A program made the position numbers and the translations under genes. Under the pieces are notes generated by a model. It had not been told where the DNA came from and ran no database searches. It worked only from the letters and a program-made list of their open reading frames with translations. From Acidobacteriota bacterium (GTDB lineage Bacteria > Acidobacteriota > Terriglobia > 20CM-2-55-15), in NCBI GenBank assembly GCA_003223875.1, contig QHWY01000099.1, positions 1 to 45,135 on the forward strand: a stretch of DNA of 45,135 bases, given 5' to 3'. Of this stretch, positions 18,006 to 28,045 are shown piece after piece; position 1 is the first letter of the stretch, and the number at the start of each line of letters is the position of its first letter.

Positions 18006-20423
18006 CTATATCGCTTGCTGGATAGGTTCTACGGGTACGACGCGCAAAACTGGCTTTGGAAACGCCAGGTTCAAAACTTCCTCGATCATCTTGACGTAAT
18101 GTATTTTGATTTCCTTTAATAGTTCCGGTTGAATATCCTCTTTGACATTCTTTTCGTTCTGAGCCGGAAGAATCAATTCCGCGATTTTCGCTCGCCGCGC
18201 GGCTAGAACCTTTTCTTTGATGCCCCCGACAGGAAGCACATGTCCGCTGAGGGTAATCTCGCCGGTCATCGCCAGTTTTGGCCGAATTGGTATACCGGTA
18301 AGAGCGGAGACGAGGGCCGTGACCATAGTGACGCCCGCGGATGGTCCATCCTTAGGAATCGAGCCGGCGGGGACGTGAATGTGCACATCCGTTTCCTTAT
18401 AGAAGTCCGCTTCCAAACCGAGCTCAGTGGCGTAAGACCGGACCCAGGTCAGAGCCGCTTTTGTTGATTCCTGCATGACATCGCCAACCTGGCCGGTCAC
18501 GGTCAGGTGCCGCGCGCCCTTTGAAATATTCGCTTCCACGAACAGAATATCTCCACCGACTGGTGTCCACGCCAGGCCGATCACCACGCCGGGCCGTTTC
18601 ACTCGCTCTTCAACTTCTTCCTCGAGCTGATATTTCGGAGCACCGAGCAGTTCGATGACAACCTGTGGTGTGACGACAAGTCTCGGTTCTTTACCTTCCA
18701 AAATACGCCGGGCGTGTTTGCGGCAGATGCTGGTGATCTGGCGTTCAAGATTTCGGACACCGGTCTCGCGCGTGTAATGTCTCACGATGAAGTGGATGGT
18801 CTCGTCTTGGAAGTCAATTTGATCCGGCTGCAGTCCGCTGTTTTCACGACTACGCGGGACCAGATAATTCCGCGCGATCTGCACCTTCTCCTCTTCAGTG
18901 TATCCCGGCAACTCGATCACTTCCATACGGTCGCGTAGCGCGCTAGGAACGGTGTCGAGCACGTTGGCAGTAGTAATGAAAAACACGCGAGACAAATCAA
19001 AAGCCACATCAAGATAATGGTCCCGGAACGCGACGTTTTGTTCTGGATCGAGAACTTCAAGAAGCGCCGATGCCGGATCGCCGCGGAAGTCGGCGCCGAG
19101 CTTGTCAATCTCATCGAGCATGAAGACAGGATCGCGCGAACCGGCTCGACGAACGTTTTGAATGATCTGTCCCGGCAAAGCGCCGATGTATGTCCGTCGG
19201 TGGCCGCGGATCTCCGCCTCATCGCGCATGCCGCCAAGTGAAATGCGAACGAATTTGCGGCCCATAGCGCCGGCGATCGATCGGCCGAGTGAAGTTTTTC
19301 CTACACCGGGCGGTCCAACGAAGCACAGGATGGGCGCTTTACCTTGGGGACGCAGTTCCAGAACGGCCAGGTATTCGAGGATGCGCTCTTTGATCTTTTC
19401 CAGGTCGTAGTGATCACGATCGAGAACGTCGCGGGCTTTGATAATATCGATTTTCTCGGTTGTCAGAACGTTCCAGGGCAAGGTGACAAGCCAGTCCAAA
19501 TACGTTCGCGTCACTGTATATTCGGCGGCGGCTGGCGACATTCGGCCCAAACGGCCCAATTCGCGTTCGGCTTCTTTCTTAGACTCCTCGGGCATTCCGG
19601 CTGCTTCAATTTTTTGCCGCAGCTCCTCGATCTCGCGCTGAGTGTCGTCGGCCTCGCCAAGTTCTCGCTGAATGGCACGAAGCTGCTCGCGTAGGAAATA
19701 TTCGCGCTGGCTCTTCCCAACTTCTTCTTGTACCTGGTTTTGAATCTTGCTCCGTAGCTCGAGGACCTCGAGCTCCTTCGCCAGCTCGGTATTGAGGAAT
19801 TCGAGACGTTTTCTCACTGGTATCTGCTCGAGCACGAATTGCTTCGAGACGATAGAAAGGTTCGGTAGATTCGTCGCGATGTAATCCGCAAGCCGGCCCG
19901 CATCCTCGATGTTGATTACGATAGTTTGCAAATCATCGGGTAATTGCGGCGAGAGTTTGATAATGCGCTCGAATTGGCTGATAACAGTTCGCCGCAGCGC
20001 CTGGAAATCGACACCCGATTCGTCTTCCTTTTCATCAGCTAAAACGTTGATCTTTGCGCGGAGGTATGGCTCGAACTGAACAAATTCCTCGATGTGCGTT
20101 CGTGACACGCCCATGATAATGACGAACAGATTTCCCTCGGGTGTTTTCATTACACGATGGACCATGCTCACCGTGCCGATATCGTACAGGTCGCCCGGGC
20201 CAGGCGCATCGACGCGTTTATCCCGCTGGGTCAGTACGACCAGCATACCGTCCCCTTGCTGAACGTCGTTGATGAGGCGGACCGAACTCTCTCGTCCGAC
20301 GGTCAGCGGGATGACTGCATTAGGAAAGATGACGGCGTCGCGGACCGGCAATATCGGCAATAGCTCGGGAATCGTTTGGATCTTTTGCTGGATGTCATCA
20401 AGCTGTTCCAAGTCGCGTTTCAT
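18006..20423 (-). CDS. lon: ATP-dependent protease La (Lon)
   Basis: The cytosolic AAA+ protease that degrades misfolded and regulatory proteins. At 805 residues it is full length. The N-terminal substrate-binding domain begins about residue 17 ([16 protein letters not shown]). The ATPase has Walker A GPPGVGKT at 370-377 and Walker [12 protein letters not shown]. The C-terminal protease domain has the Ser-Lys dyad S695 (PKDGPSAG) and K738 ([10 protein letters not shown]), with the 43-residue spacing seen in E. coli Lon. The start is divergent from the MFS gene with 30 bases between start codons, so the lon promoter must overlap the MFS start region. I see no heat-shock operator. Confidence 0.97.
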   Translation of the reverse strand: MKRDLEQLDDIQQKIQTIPELLPILPVRDAVIFPNAVIPLTVGRESSVRLINDVQQGDGMLVVLTQRDKRVDAPGPGDLYDIGTVSMVHRVMKTPEGNLFVIIMGVSRTHIEEFVQFEPYLRAKINVLADEKEDESGVDFQALRRTVISQFERIIKLSPQLPDDLQTIVINIEDAGRLADYIATNLPNLSIVSKQFVLEQIPVRKRLEFLNTELAKELEVLELRSKIQNQVQEEVGKSQREYFLREQLRAIQRELGEADDTQREIEELRQKIEAAGMPEESKKEAERELGRLGRMSPAAAEYTVTRTYLDWLVTLPWNVLTTEKIDIIKARDVLDRDHYDLEKIKERILEYLAVLELRPQGKAPILCFVGPPGVGKTSLGRSIAGAMGRKFVRISLGGMRDEAEIRGHRRTYIGALPGQIIQNVRRAGSRDPVFMLDEIDKLGADFRGDPASALLEVLDPEQNVAFRDHYLDVAFDLSRVFFITTANVLDTVPSALRDRMEVIELPGYTEEEKVQIARNYLVPRSRENSGLQPDQIDFQDETIHFIVRHYTRETGVRNLERQITSICRKHARRILEGKEPRLVVTPQVVIELLGAPKYQLEEEVEERVKRPGVVIGLAWTPVGGDILFVEANISKGARHLTVTGQVGDVMQESTKAALTWVRSYATELGLEADFYKETDVHIHVPAGSIPKDGPSAGVTMVTALVSALTGIPIRPKLAMTGEITLSGHVLPVGGIKEKVLAARRAKIAELILPAQNEKNVKEDIQPELLKEIKIHYVKMIEEVLNLAFPKPVLRVVPVEPIQQAI

Positions 20424-20453
20424 GGCTCAATCCGAATTTGTTATCATCCGCGC

Positions 20454-21614
20454 GTGTCCGGCGAAAGACTTTTTCAGTGGAACGTTGCGCTCATACTTTT
20501 CGGCGTGCTCTTCCTGGGTGTTTCGGATACGCAATTGGTGGCTCCTCTATTGCCGTTAATCGCATCGGATCTCGCCGTCACACCGGGGCACGCCGGAATT
20601 ATTGTCACGACCTATTCGCTCGCCGCCGCAGCTTTCGCGTTATTTGTTGGACCAGTTTCCGATCGTGTTGGCCGGAAGAGAGTCTTAGTCGCCGGCCTTG
20701 CTGTTTTCAGTCTAGCTTCATTCTTTACATATCACGTTTCGACGTTTAACGCCTTAGTGATTCTGCGAGCAGTGACCGGCTTGGCGGCAGGTACGCTGTC
20801 TACATCGGCCTTGTCATTCGCCGGAGACTACTACCCATACGAAGAGCGTGGCCGAGCTATGGGCATTCTATCGATGGGTTATTTTGTTGCGTTCCTCGTT
20901 GGTGTGCCTGCAGGCGCCTTGGCAGCATCACGATGGGGATGGCACTGGGTTTTTGCATGCCTATCAGCAGGAGCAGCCCTGATCCTTGCTATTACGCTTT
21001 TGCAGCTTCCTGCCGGCCCGACCGCGACTCCGTCACGATGGCAACTGGGTGGATTCATCGATCACTTCCGGAAGCGCGAGACCTTTGCAGGCATAGCTAC
21101 CGCGTTCCTCACGTCGGGTGGAATTGTCGGATTCTTGACGTACGTTGGAGCGTGGCTGCAGTTGAGTTATAACCTGGACGTCGGCCAGATCGGGCTCCTG
21201 TTCATGGTGTCTGGTGCCGCTGCCATCGTGGCTTCACCAATAGCCGGCTGGCTTTCAGATCACGCCGGCAAACGAAACGTGATCGTGTGGTCGAACATCG
21301 TACTCGCGTTTCTGTTCGTAATTGTCGCTCGAGCGGAGCTGGGTCTAGGCCTTGTGATTGGAATTGCGCTCCTCAGCGTTGCCGCGTCAGCACGGCAACC
21401 GCCCCTGCACGCCCTCACAACGGAAATTGTTGTCCCGGAAATCCGTGGCGAATACATCGCTCTTCGCAATGCATTTTCCCAGCTCGGGATTGCGACGATC
21501 GGCGCAATATCCGCTTCCGCATTTGATTTAGGCGGGTTCCGCGCAGTTGCCTCAGTCGCTGCATTCGCGACATTGTTGATTCCAATTTGCTGTGTTTGGT
21601 TGAGAGAACCCTGA
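20454..21614 (+). CDS. MFS transporter
   Basis: A major facilitator superfamily membrane protein of about 386 residues with some twelve hydrophobic helices. The loop 2-3 signature is PVSDRVGRKRVLVAG, with a partial repeat WLSDHAGKRNV in the second half. LPLIASDLAVTPGHAG after helix 1 is typical of drug-efflux (DHA1) members such as Bcr/CflA or AraJ-like proteins. I place the start at the GTG at 20454, just before the first helix; a longer reading to 20376 would run through the lon start codon. The substrate cannot be predicted. Confidence 0.85.
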   Translation: MSGERLFQWNVALILFGVLFLGVSDTQLVAPLLPLIASDLAVTPGHAGIIVTTYSLAAAAFALFVGPVSDRVGRKRVLVAGLAVFSLASFFTYHVSTFNALVILRAVTGLAAGTLSTSALSFAGDYYPYEERGRAMGILSMGYFVAFLVGVPAGALAASRWGWHWVFACLSAGAALILAITLLQLPAGPTATPSRWQLGGFIDHFRKRETFAGIATAFLTSGGIVGFLTYVGAWLQLSYNLDVGQIGLLFMVSGAAAIVASPIAGWLSDHAGKRNVIVWSNIVLAFLFVIVARAELGLGLVIGIALLSVAASARQPPLHALTTEIVVPEIRGEYIALRNAFSQLGIATIGAISASAFDLGGFRAVASVAAFATLLIPICCVWLREP

Positions 21615-21641
21615 AACCCCTGTTTCGGTTATCCTAGATCC

Positions 21642-22595
21642 ATGCCGGCCAACCTCACGCCTCAATACATGGAGGCGGAAAAGCGTTTCAAGCATGCCGG
21701 CTCTGTCGAGGACAAGATCGCCGCGCTCGAAGAGATGATGGCGACGATCCCAAAGCACAAAGGCACCGAGAAGCTGCAGGCGGATCTGAAAAAGAAGATG
21801 TCGGTCCTGAGAAAGGAAACCGACCAGCAGAAGAAATCCGGCCGCAGAGACTCTTTTATCCTCGAACGGGAAGGGGCGCGGCAGCTTGCGATGGCCGGTG
21901 CGCCGAATTCCGGAAAGTCGCAGCTGTTAAGAACAGTCACAAACGCCACTCCGGAAGTGGCTGAATATCCCTACACGACGCGAATTCCAATCCCCGGAAT
22001 GCTGGTATTCGAGAACGTGCGGCTGCAGTTGGTCGATCTACCGCCTATCTCGCAGGAATACACCGAGCCATGGATTCCACAGATTATCCGGAACGCAGAC
22101 GCTGTCCTGTGGATCGTGGACTTGTCCGACGACGACGTACTTGAAAGCCTCGAAGAAAGCAATGCAGTTTTAACGGCGGGACAGGTCGACATTCAAGCGA
22201 TACAAGTGCTGATGGTGGCTAACAAAAAGGATACCGGTGGGGCCGAGGACCGGCTCGCCCTCATCAAAGAAACCCAATACGGCCGGCTTCCTCTGACAAC
22301 CATTTCAGCGGCTGCCGCGTCTCCTAAGGAGATAGCGGAGTTCAAGAGAGTTGTGTACGATTTTCTAAATGTCGTTCGCGTTTATACGAAGGCACCAGGG
22401 AAAAAGCCCGATCTCACAGATCCCTACGTTGTTGCCAGAGGCAGTACGGTCTTAGATGTGGCCCAGAAAGTCCATCGTGACTTCGTTGAAAACCTTAAAT
22501 ACGCCCGGATTTGGGGCGAGGGTAAAGCGGACGGAATTATGGTGCCGCGCGACTTCGTGATCGACGAAGGCGACATCCTGGAGTTGCATGTATGA
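21642..22595 (+). CDS. DRG/OBG-like GTPase with TGS domain
   Basis: A 317-residue TRAFAC-class GTPase. A charged helical N-terminus (1-75) precedes the G domain: G1 GAPNSGKS at 86-93, G2 threonines in YPYTTRIPIPGM, and G4 NKKD at 194-197. A C-terminal TGS domain (about 245-317, ending VIDEGDILELHV) follows. The layout matches the DRG/OBG family of ribosome-associated GTPases. The G3 motif reads D132-L-P-P135, so the usual glycine of DxxG is proline. It opens a six-gene coupled operon and overlaps htrA by ATGA. A translation-related role is inferred from the family. Confidence 0.85.
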   Translation: MPANLTPQYMEAEKRFKHAGSVEDKIAALEEMMATIPKHKGTEKLQADLKKKMSVLRKETDQQKKSGRRDSFILEREGARQLAMAGAPNSGKSQLLRTVTNATPEVAEYPYTTRIPIPGMLVFENVRLQLVDLPPISQEYTEPWIPQIIRNADAVLWIVDLSDDDVLESLEESNAVLTAGQVDIQAIQVLMVANKKDTGGAEDRLALIKETQYGRLPLTTISAAAASPKEIAEFKRVVYDFLNVVRVYTKAPGKKPDLTDPYVVARGSTVLDVAQKVHRDFVENLKYARIWGEGKADGIMVPRDFVIDEGDILELHV

Positions 22596-23767
22596 AGAAC
22601 TTGCTGAAAGTTGCGTTCTTGAGTTCCCTCATCACGGCTGCGGTGGTGTACGTCATCCTGGAATGGAAACCTCTTCGGTCGGAGTTCTCGCGGCCACCGG
22701 AAGTCAGTTGGGCTTCAACACCTGCAGGGATCACGACCGCCGTTCCTCTGGCAGGGTTGAGTGAAGAAGAAAGAAACAATATTGAAATTTACCAGCGTTA
22801 TAGCCCTGGGGTTGTGAACATCACGACGACCACTATCGGTTATGACTTTTTTCTGCGGCCTGTGCCGATGGAATCGGGAACGGGTTCCGGTGCGGTTATC
22901 GATGATCAAGGTCACATCGTGACCAATTTTCACGTCGTCCGTGGCGCCGAAACGCTGGAAGTGACGCTGCCTGATAAGAGCAAGCATGAAGCCAGAGTCA
23001 TAGGAGCCGACCCCGATAATGACCTCGCAGTCATTCAAATTAGTGTCCCGCGCGGCCGTCTCATTTCGATTCCACTCGGTGCGTCAAAAGGTCTCCAGGT
23101 GGGCCAAAAAGTTTTGGCTATTGGTAATCCTTATGGTTTGGAGCGGACACTCACGACTGGAGTCATCAGTTCCTTGGGACGATCGATTCAGGCAGAGAAC
23201 GGCAGAATCATCGAAGATATCATTCAAACCGACGCTGCCATCAATCCCGGCAATTCGGGCGGACCGCTGCTGAACAGCCAGGGTCAGATGATTGGAATCA
23301 ATACAGCAATCTACTCACCGTCAAACTCGGGTAGTGTCGGCATCGGCTTCGCGATTCCGGCGGACACGGTAAGGCGCATCACCGGAGATTTGCTTACGAC
23401 GGGATACGTGCGCCATCTTTGGCTCGGTGTCGGCAGTACGGTCAATCTCGCCGATTTTCCGGACCTGGCCAATGCACTGCGGCTTGGCACTGATCGCGGT
23501 TTGATGATTATCGAGACTTACCAGAACAGTCCTGCCTCACGAGCAGGCCTGCGCGGAGCAACGGATGTGGTGCGGGTTGGCCGGAGGCGGTTGCCCGTGG
23601 GCGGTGACGTTATTCTGGAATTCCAAGGCAAAGCCATCAACTCGGCTCAAGAGCTTGCGAGTGAGATCGATCACTATAAAGCCGGTGACAAAGTAACCGT
23701 TACGGTTCTGCGCGGCAACCGGAAGATCGACATTCCTGTCACTTTGGAAGAAGCTCCGCGACAATAA
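22592..23767 (+). CDS. HtrA/DegP-type serine protease with PDZ domain
   Basis: A 391-residue envelope protease. One N-terminal hydrophobic segment (FLSSLITAAVVYVILEW) acts as a signal anchor. The trypsin-like domain carries the triad H114 (TNFHVV), D144 (DNDLAVIQI) and S222 (GNSGGPL). A single PDZ domain follows at about 285-385 (GLMIIETYQNSPASRAGLRG), as in DegS rather than DegP. Family members degrade or sense misfolded envelope proteins. It overlaps the GTPase gene by ATGA, and its TAA shares a base with the ATG of the next small gene. Confidence 0.92.
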   Translation: MKNLLKVAFLSSLITAAVVYVILEWKPLRSEFSRPPEVSWASTPAGITTAVPLAGLSEEERNNIEIYQRYSPGVVNITTTTIGYDFFLRPVPMESGTGSGAVIDDQGHIVTNFHVVRGAETLEVTLPDKSKHEARVIGADPDNDLAVIQISVPRGRLISIPLGASKGLQVGQKVLAIGNPYGLERTLTTGVISSLGRSIQAENGRIIEDIIQTDAAINPGNSGGPLLNSQGQMIGINTAIYSPSNSGSVGIGFAIPADTVRRITGDLLTTGYVRHLWLGVGSTVNLADFPDLANALRLGTDRGLMIIETYQNSPASRAGLRGATDVVRVGRRRLPVGGDVILEFQGKAINSAQELASEIDHYKAGDKVTVTVLRGNRKIDIPVTLEEAPRQ

Positions 23768-24195
23768 TGCCGGTCACGTTCGAGTTCCTGCGGTCGCGGC
23801 AATGGATCATTGCGCGACGTCTGGTAATGATCGGCATTGTCGTGTTTCTGGCAATTCGACAATACGGCGGCCAATTCACCACACTGCTGAGGCGGCCGAA
23901 TCCAGTACGCGACATCGCGATCACTCGGGCGGAGTTTCGACCGGAATTGCCGGGAGCAAAGCCCGCCTGGATCATTGGATTACGCAACAACAGCGATAGG
24001 TTCGCCTACGATGAAATTCAGCTCGAGGCCACATATCTCGACGAAGCAGGCAATGCGCTCGAGGTTGATAAGCTTGTAATCCGCCAGAAGCTTCCACCCG
24101 GCGATGAAAAACTTATCGGAAGTGTGGATTTTAAGAGCCGCGGAGCCGCCAGACGTGGCAATCTCAAGGTCGTGGGAGCAACAACGGTGCAATGA
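23767..24195 (+). CDS. Membrane-anchored small protein, hypothetical
   Basis: A 142-residue protein. Basic residues (LRSRQWIIARR) precede one transmembrane helix (LVMIGIVVFLAI). The C-terminal part (about 45-140) is strand-rich and resembles FxLYD-like extracytoplasmic domains: WIIGLRNNSDRFAYDEIQLEATYLD reads as the conserved strand pair. It lies between htrA and the MBL hydrolase with one-base spacings on either side, so it is part of the operon. An association with the HtrA protein in the envelope is inference from position only. Confidence 0.7.
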   Translation: MPVTFEFLRSRQWIIARRLVMIGIVVFLAIRQYGGQFTTLLRRPNPVRDIAITRAEFRPELPGAKPAWIIGLRNNSDRFAYDEIQLEATYLDEAGNALEVDKLVIRQKLPPGDEKLIGSVDFKSRGAARRGNLKVVGATTVQ

Positions 24196-24196
24196 C

Positions 24197-24826
24197 ATGA
24201 TCATCGAAACATTCCCGGTCGGACTGCTTCAGTGCAACTGCACAATTCTGGGAGACGAACAAACGCGCGAAGCGATTGTTATCGATCCGGGCGATGATCC
24301 GCAGGAAATCCTCGCGCGCCTTGCCAAACACGGTCTGAATGCAAAGCAGATCGTATGTACACATACTCATATTGACCATGTGGGTGCGATTGCAGATTTG
24401 CAACAGCAACTGGGTATGCCTGTCGCGATTCACAAAGCCGATCTTTTTCTGTTTGAAAAGCTCGATGTCCAGGCGCAATGGACGGGAATTCCGGTCCCCA
24501 AGCGCGGAGCTATCGATCAATTTGTACAAGACGGGGATGCTGTTGCGTGCCACGGCGTCGAGATGGGCGTCATCCATACCCCTGGCCATACACCGGGCAG
24601 CACGACGTTTCATCTCGCAGGTGACCGTAATATTTTGTTTACGGGTGACACACTCTTCATGCAAAGCATCGGCAGGACCGACCTGTGGGGTGGTTCATAC
24701 CAAGAGATCATTCGCTCGATCGAAAAAAAACTGATGACTTTCGGTGACGACACCCTTGTGATCGCCGGCCATGGTCAATCCACAACCATTGGCCACGAAA
24801 GGCGGTACAATCCGTTTCTTAAATGA
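24197..24826 (+). CDS. MBL-fold hydrolase, glyoxalase II-like
   Basis: A 209-residue metallo-beta-lactamase-fold hydrolase. The metal motif THTHIDHVG (HxHxDH), the second histidine in [14 protein letters not shown], the aspartate in LFTGDTLF, and the final histidine in [15 protein letters not shown] are all present. This arrangement matches YcbL/GloB-like proteins that often hydrolyse thioesters such as S-lactoylglutathione. The ATG at 24197 gives the usual N-terminus MIIETFPVG; the longer frame runs back into the previous gene and is rejected. It overlaps the thioesterase gene by ATGA. The substrate is not determinable. Confidence 0.88.
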   Translation: MIIETFPVGLLQCNCTILGDEQTREAIVIDPGDDPQEILARLAKHGLNAKQIVCTHTHIDHVGAIADLQQQLGMPVAIHKADLFLFEKLDVQAQWTGIPVPKRGAIDQFVQDGDAVACHGVEMGVIHTPGHTPGSTTFHLAGDRNILFTGDTLFMQSIGRTDLWGGSYQEIIRSIEKKLMTFGDDTLVIAGHGQSTTIGHERRYNPFLK

Positions 24827-25200
24827 GTGAACGATTCCCAGCTATTCGCGTGACGATGCTTCCGCGAGACACAAACGCCCACGGCACAATCTTCGGTGGC
24901 GTGATCCTTAGCTATATCGACCTGGCTGGTGGCATTGAATGCCGCCGCCAATCGCCGAAGAAGTTCGTCACGAAAGCAATGCACGAAGTCGTTTTTGTGG
25001 CACCGGTACATCTTGGAGACCTAGTTACCTTCTACACCCGGACGATTCGTAGGGGGCACACATCAATCACAGTCGACGTTGAGGTTGAAGTGGAGCGCCT
25101 CGGCCTCGGAGGCACGAAAGAAATCGTCCGGGTCACCGAAGCGGAAGTCATCTACGTTGCCGTCGGCGATGACGGAAAACCGATCCCCATCGACGCATGA
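24823..25200 (+). CDS. Acyl-CoA thioesterase, hotdog fold (YciA/BACH type)
   Basis: A 125-residue hotdog-fold thioesterase. The [18 protein letters not shown] segment carries the Asn and HG pattern and the long central helix of the YciA/acyl-CoA hydrolase family. [19 protein letters not shown] is the following strand. It hydrolyses acyl-CoA to acid and CoA. Overlaps of four bases with the MBL gene and with the nuclease gene show tight coupling. Why a thioesterase is coupled to a nuclease is unclear. Confidence 0.9.
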   Translation: MSERFPAIRVTMLPRDTNAHGTIFGGVILSYIDLAGGIECRRQSPKKFVTKAMHEVVFVAPVHLGDLVTFYTRTIRRGHTSITVDVEVEVERLGLGGTKEIVRVTEAEVIYVAVGDDGKPIPIDA

Positions 25201-26081
25201 AAAAGGCCGTTTACATCATCGATGCGATGAACTACATCTTCCGGGCATATCACGGCCTGCCGAACAATATCGTCTCGCCTTCCGGGATGCTCACGAATGC
25301 AGTACTCGGATATTTACGGACGTTGCTCCGCATTATCAAAGAACGCAAACCTGAATACATGGCTGCTGTGTTCGAGCGAGACACTTCGTTCCGGAGTGGT
25401 ATCTTTGCGGGCTACAAAGCAAACCGGAAGCAACCCCCGGCGGATCTCGAAGCCCAATTTGAATATTGTCGAAAGATCACATTGGCCATTGGCGTGGCGT
25501 GCTGCGAGCTCGATGACTACGAAGCAGACGATATCATTGGAACTATAGCTACACGCATGTCGGAAATGGGACACCCCGTCGTAGTGGTGACGGGCGACAA
25601 GGACATGTCGCAACTCGTCTGCGAAAACGTGCGTGTTTACGACATCGCCAGAGAGCATTGGCTTGATGAGGACGGGGTTCGAGAAAAGTTCGGCGTGGCG
25701 CCTTGTCAAATTCCCGATTTGCTCGCGCTGCATGGTGACCACATCGACAATATCCCAGGCGTGGCGGGCGTGGGAGAGAAGACGGCCCGACACATCCTCG
25801 CCGTTTGCCAGAGCATCGAAGGGCTCGGGAATGCCGAGTTGACACCGAAGCTGAATTTTCGAGGACGCGACGAAATACTGAAGCGCATTCGGGAAAATAT
25901 GGAGAACGTCAGAATCAGCCGCCGACTCGCCACCATCTGCCGCGAGGCACCAATTGAAGTTTCATCGGAAGCGTTGCGCTATCGGCGCGCCGACACCCAC
26001 GTATTGAAGCCACTCTGTAAGGAACTTGGTTTTATTCAGGTGCTGGACGACATTCCGCTTGCCCAACTCATGTTGTTCTAA
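25197..26081 (+). CDS. 5'-3' exonuclease (Pol I N-domain/FEN family), stand-alone
   Basis: A 294-residue PIN/FEN-fold nuclease equivalent to the N-terminal domain of DNA polymerase I but with no polymerase domain attached. Metal-binding acidic clusters are visible: [13 protein letters not shown], the arch region [39 protein letters not shown] and [18 protein letters not shown], the last being the helix-hairpin-helix DNA clamp. It should act on flaps or RNA primers, like ExoIX/YpcP. It is the last gene of the operon, converging on the cinA-like gene 29 bases away. Confidence 0.9.
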   Translation: MKKAVYIIDAMNYIFRAYHGLPNNIVSPSGMLTNAVLGYLRTLLRIIKERKPEYMAAVFERDTSFRSGIFAGYKANRKQPPADLEAQFEYCRKITLAIGVACCELDDYEADDIIGTIATRMSEMGHPVVVVTGDKDMSQLVCENVRVYDIAREHWLDEDGVREKFGVAPCQIPDLLALHGDHIDNIPGVAGVGEKTARHILAVCQSIEGLGNAELTPKLNFRGRDEILKRIRENMENVRISRRLATICREAPIEVSSEALRYRRADTHVLKPLCKELGFIQVLDDIPLAQLMLF

Positions 26082-26110
26082 ACACCTTGTGATTTTTGCC
26101 CTCTTTGTGG

Positions 26111-26851
26111 CTATTTTTCTTCGATAGGAATGAGCTTCACTTTCCCAAGCTCACCGATCAGGCGTTGATGCGCGCCGTCGAGATAGTCGGCATCTTTGGA
26201 CTCGAGCGTCAGTTTGATCGAATAGATCGGATTGTCGAAATAGGGGTAGGATCCCAAGAGCAAATCCGGAAAGTCTGCCAAGAGGCGATGAAGGATCCCC
26301 GCGATCTGTCCCTCATCCGCGCGGAGATAAACTTCACGGAGATAAAATGGTGCCTCTCGGAACATTTCTTTGATGCGTTCGAATTTGCGCCGCAGAATCT
26401 CGGGCACTCCCGGAAAGATGTAAACATTCTCGACCGCAATGACGGGGAACCACATTCCTTTTCCCCCAACAAGGCGAGCGCCGTCGGGCACGTCGGCCAT
26501 TCTCAAATTTCCATCGATTAAATCCCGGGCGTAATACTGCCGGAGCGTCGACTCCAGATCGGGATGGCGATGAGTACGGCGTCCGAAAGCCGCCGCAATC
26601 CCGTCCATGGTCAAATCATCGTGGGTGGGCCCAACCCCACCTGTGGTAAAAACGTAATCATAGGAATTTGAGAACTGCTTGACCTCATCCGAGATGAGGT
26701 TTAGTTCATCCGGAATGACCGAAATCTTGCGGACATCGACGCCGAGGTCTCGTAACTCCCGCGTGAGGTACGGCGAATTTTCGTCTTTTGTTTTGCCCGA
26801 AAGGATTTCATTGCCGATGACGATAATCCCAGCCTTCTTGGACACCGCCAA
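26111..26851 (-). CDS. CinA N-domain-like molybdopterin-binding-fold protein
   Basis: A 246-residue protein with the MoaB/Mog fold found in the N-terminal half of CinA: AGIIVIGNEILSGKTKDENSPYL, then VFTTGGVGPTHDDLTMDGIAAAFG, and PVIAVENVYIFPGVPEILRR. CinA-type domains hydrolyse ADP-ribose or act in NAD recycling together with a C-terminal NMN deamidase (PncC) domain, which is absent here. The MPT-fold domain also occurs alone and in eukaryotic FAD synthases. The start is TTG 26851 or GTG 26845. It is divergent from the M24 peptidase gene. Confidence 0.82.
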   Translation of the reverse strand: MAVSKKAGIIVIGNEILSGKTKDENSPYLTRELRDLGVDVRKISVIPDELNLISDEVKQFSNSYDYVFTTGGVGPTHDDLTMDGIAAAFGRRTHRHPDLESTLRQYYARDLIDGNLRMADVPDGARLVGGKGMWFPVIAVENVYIFPGVPEILRRKFERIKEMFREAPFYLREVYLRADEGQIAGILHRLLADFPDLLLGSYPYFDNPIYSIKLTLESKDADYLDGAHQRLIGELGKVKLIPIEEK

Positions 26852-26859
26852 AATATAGC

Positions 26860-28002
26860 ATGCCTAAACGCCCACGAATTGACGCACAACTCATCTACAG
26901 CGCCAGCGACACGGACGCTAACATGCTTTGGGCGACTCGCTTCTTTGCTCCCGATCCATTCATTTTCGTTAAAAAGCGCACCAAGACGTATCTGGTGATG
27001 AATGATCTCGAAATCGATCGGGCAAAAAGCCAGGCAAGCGCGGACACAGTGCTATCGTCTTCCGAATATGCGAAGCGGTGGCAGCGGCGTGGAGTCCAGT
27101 TTCCCAAAACAGCAGAACTGCTGTTGGAAGTATTCAAGGATTTGCGCATTAAAAGCGTGGAGGTTCCCTCAACGTTTCCTTTGGGAATTGCGGACCAACT
27201 TCGCCAACTGGAAATCACTGTCCAAGCCAAGGGCGATCCATTCTGGCCGGAGCGCGAGATCAAAACGGATCAAGAAGTCGGCTTCATTAGCGAATCGATT
27301 CGGGCTGCAGAAATGGGGATGGAAGCGGGAATCGACGCGGTGCGGCGCAGCGAGATTCGGAAAAATGGATCCCTATATCTTGATGGAACACATTTGACTT
27401 CGGAGATTCTCAAACGGATTATCAACACAACAATCATGGCCGCCGGGTACGTGCCGAGTCACACTATCGTCGCTTCTGGCGATCAATGCGTGGACCCGCA
27501 CAATCAGGGCAGTGGGCCGATTCGCGCAAACACTTCCATCATTATGGACATCTTCCCCCGTTCTCAGAAAACCGGCTATTTTGGCGATATTACGCGCACT
27601 GTCGTTCGAGGACATGCGTCTGAACGATTGAAACACGCTTACCACTGCGTCGCGCAAGGACAAGAGATCGCTTTCAAGCGCATCCGCGATGGTGCAAATG
27701 CTTATGATATTCACAACGAAATCCTGAATTATTTCAAAAACCAAGGCTTTGAAACGGGTGTGATGAAAGGACGAATGCAAGGCTTTTTTCATGGCACGGG
27801 CCACGGTCTCGGCCTTGACATACACGAAGCGCCCTCATTTGGATTGCGCAGCAAGAACGCATTGCGCCGCGGAAACGTGGTCACTGTGGAGCCTGGGCTT
27901 TACTATGAGGGGATGGGCGGCGTCCGGTTAGAGGACGTGGTCATTGTCACAAAAACTGGATGCAAGAACCTCGTTGGAATCCCCAAGCTTCTTGAAGTTT
28001 AG
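26860..28002 (+). CDS. M24 family metallopeptidase (Xaa-Pro type)
   Basis: A 380-residue pita-bread-fold peptidase. The five metal ligands are visible: the two aspartates in IIMDIFPRSQKTGYFGDITR, the histidine in HGTGHGLGLDIHEAP, and the glutamates in VTVEPGLYYEG and GGVRLEDVV. The N-terminal 130 residues form the creatinase-like domain. It would cleave Xaa-Pro peptides. The ATG at 26860 lies nine bases from the divergent cinA-like start. A second, unlike M24 gene lies at 31965. Confidence 0.88.
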   Translation: MPKRPRIDAQLIYSASDTDANMLWATRFFAPDPFIFVKKRTKTYLVMNDLEIDRAKSQASADTVLSSSEYAKRWQRRGVQFPKTAELLLEVFKDLRIKSVEVPSTFPLGIADQLRQLEITVQAKGDPFWPEREIKTDQEVGFISESIRAAEMGMEAGIDAVRRSEIRKNGSLYLDGTHLTSEILKRIINTTIMAAGYVPSHTIVASGDQCVDPHNQGSGPIRANTSIIMDIFPRSQKTGYFGDITRTVVRGHASERLKHAYHCVAQGQEIAFKRIRDGANAYDIHNEILNYFKNQGFETGVMKGRMQGFFHGTGHGLGLDIHEAPSFGLRSKNALRRGNVVTVEPGLYYEGMGGVRLEDVVIVTKTGCKNLVGIPKLLEV

Positions 28003-28045
28003 CTAGGCACGTATTTATACTGCCGAGTTCCTGGAAGGAGCGCCC

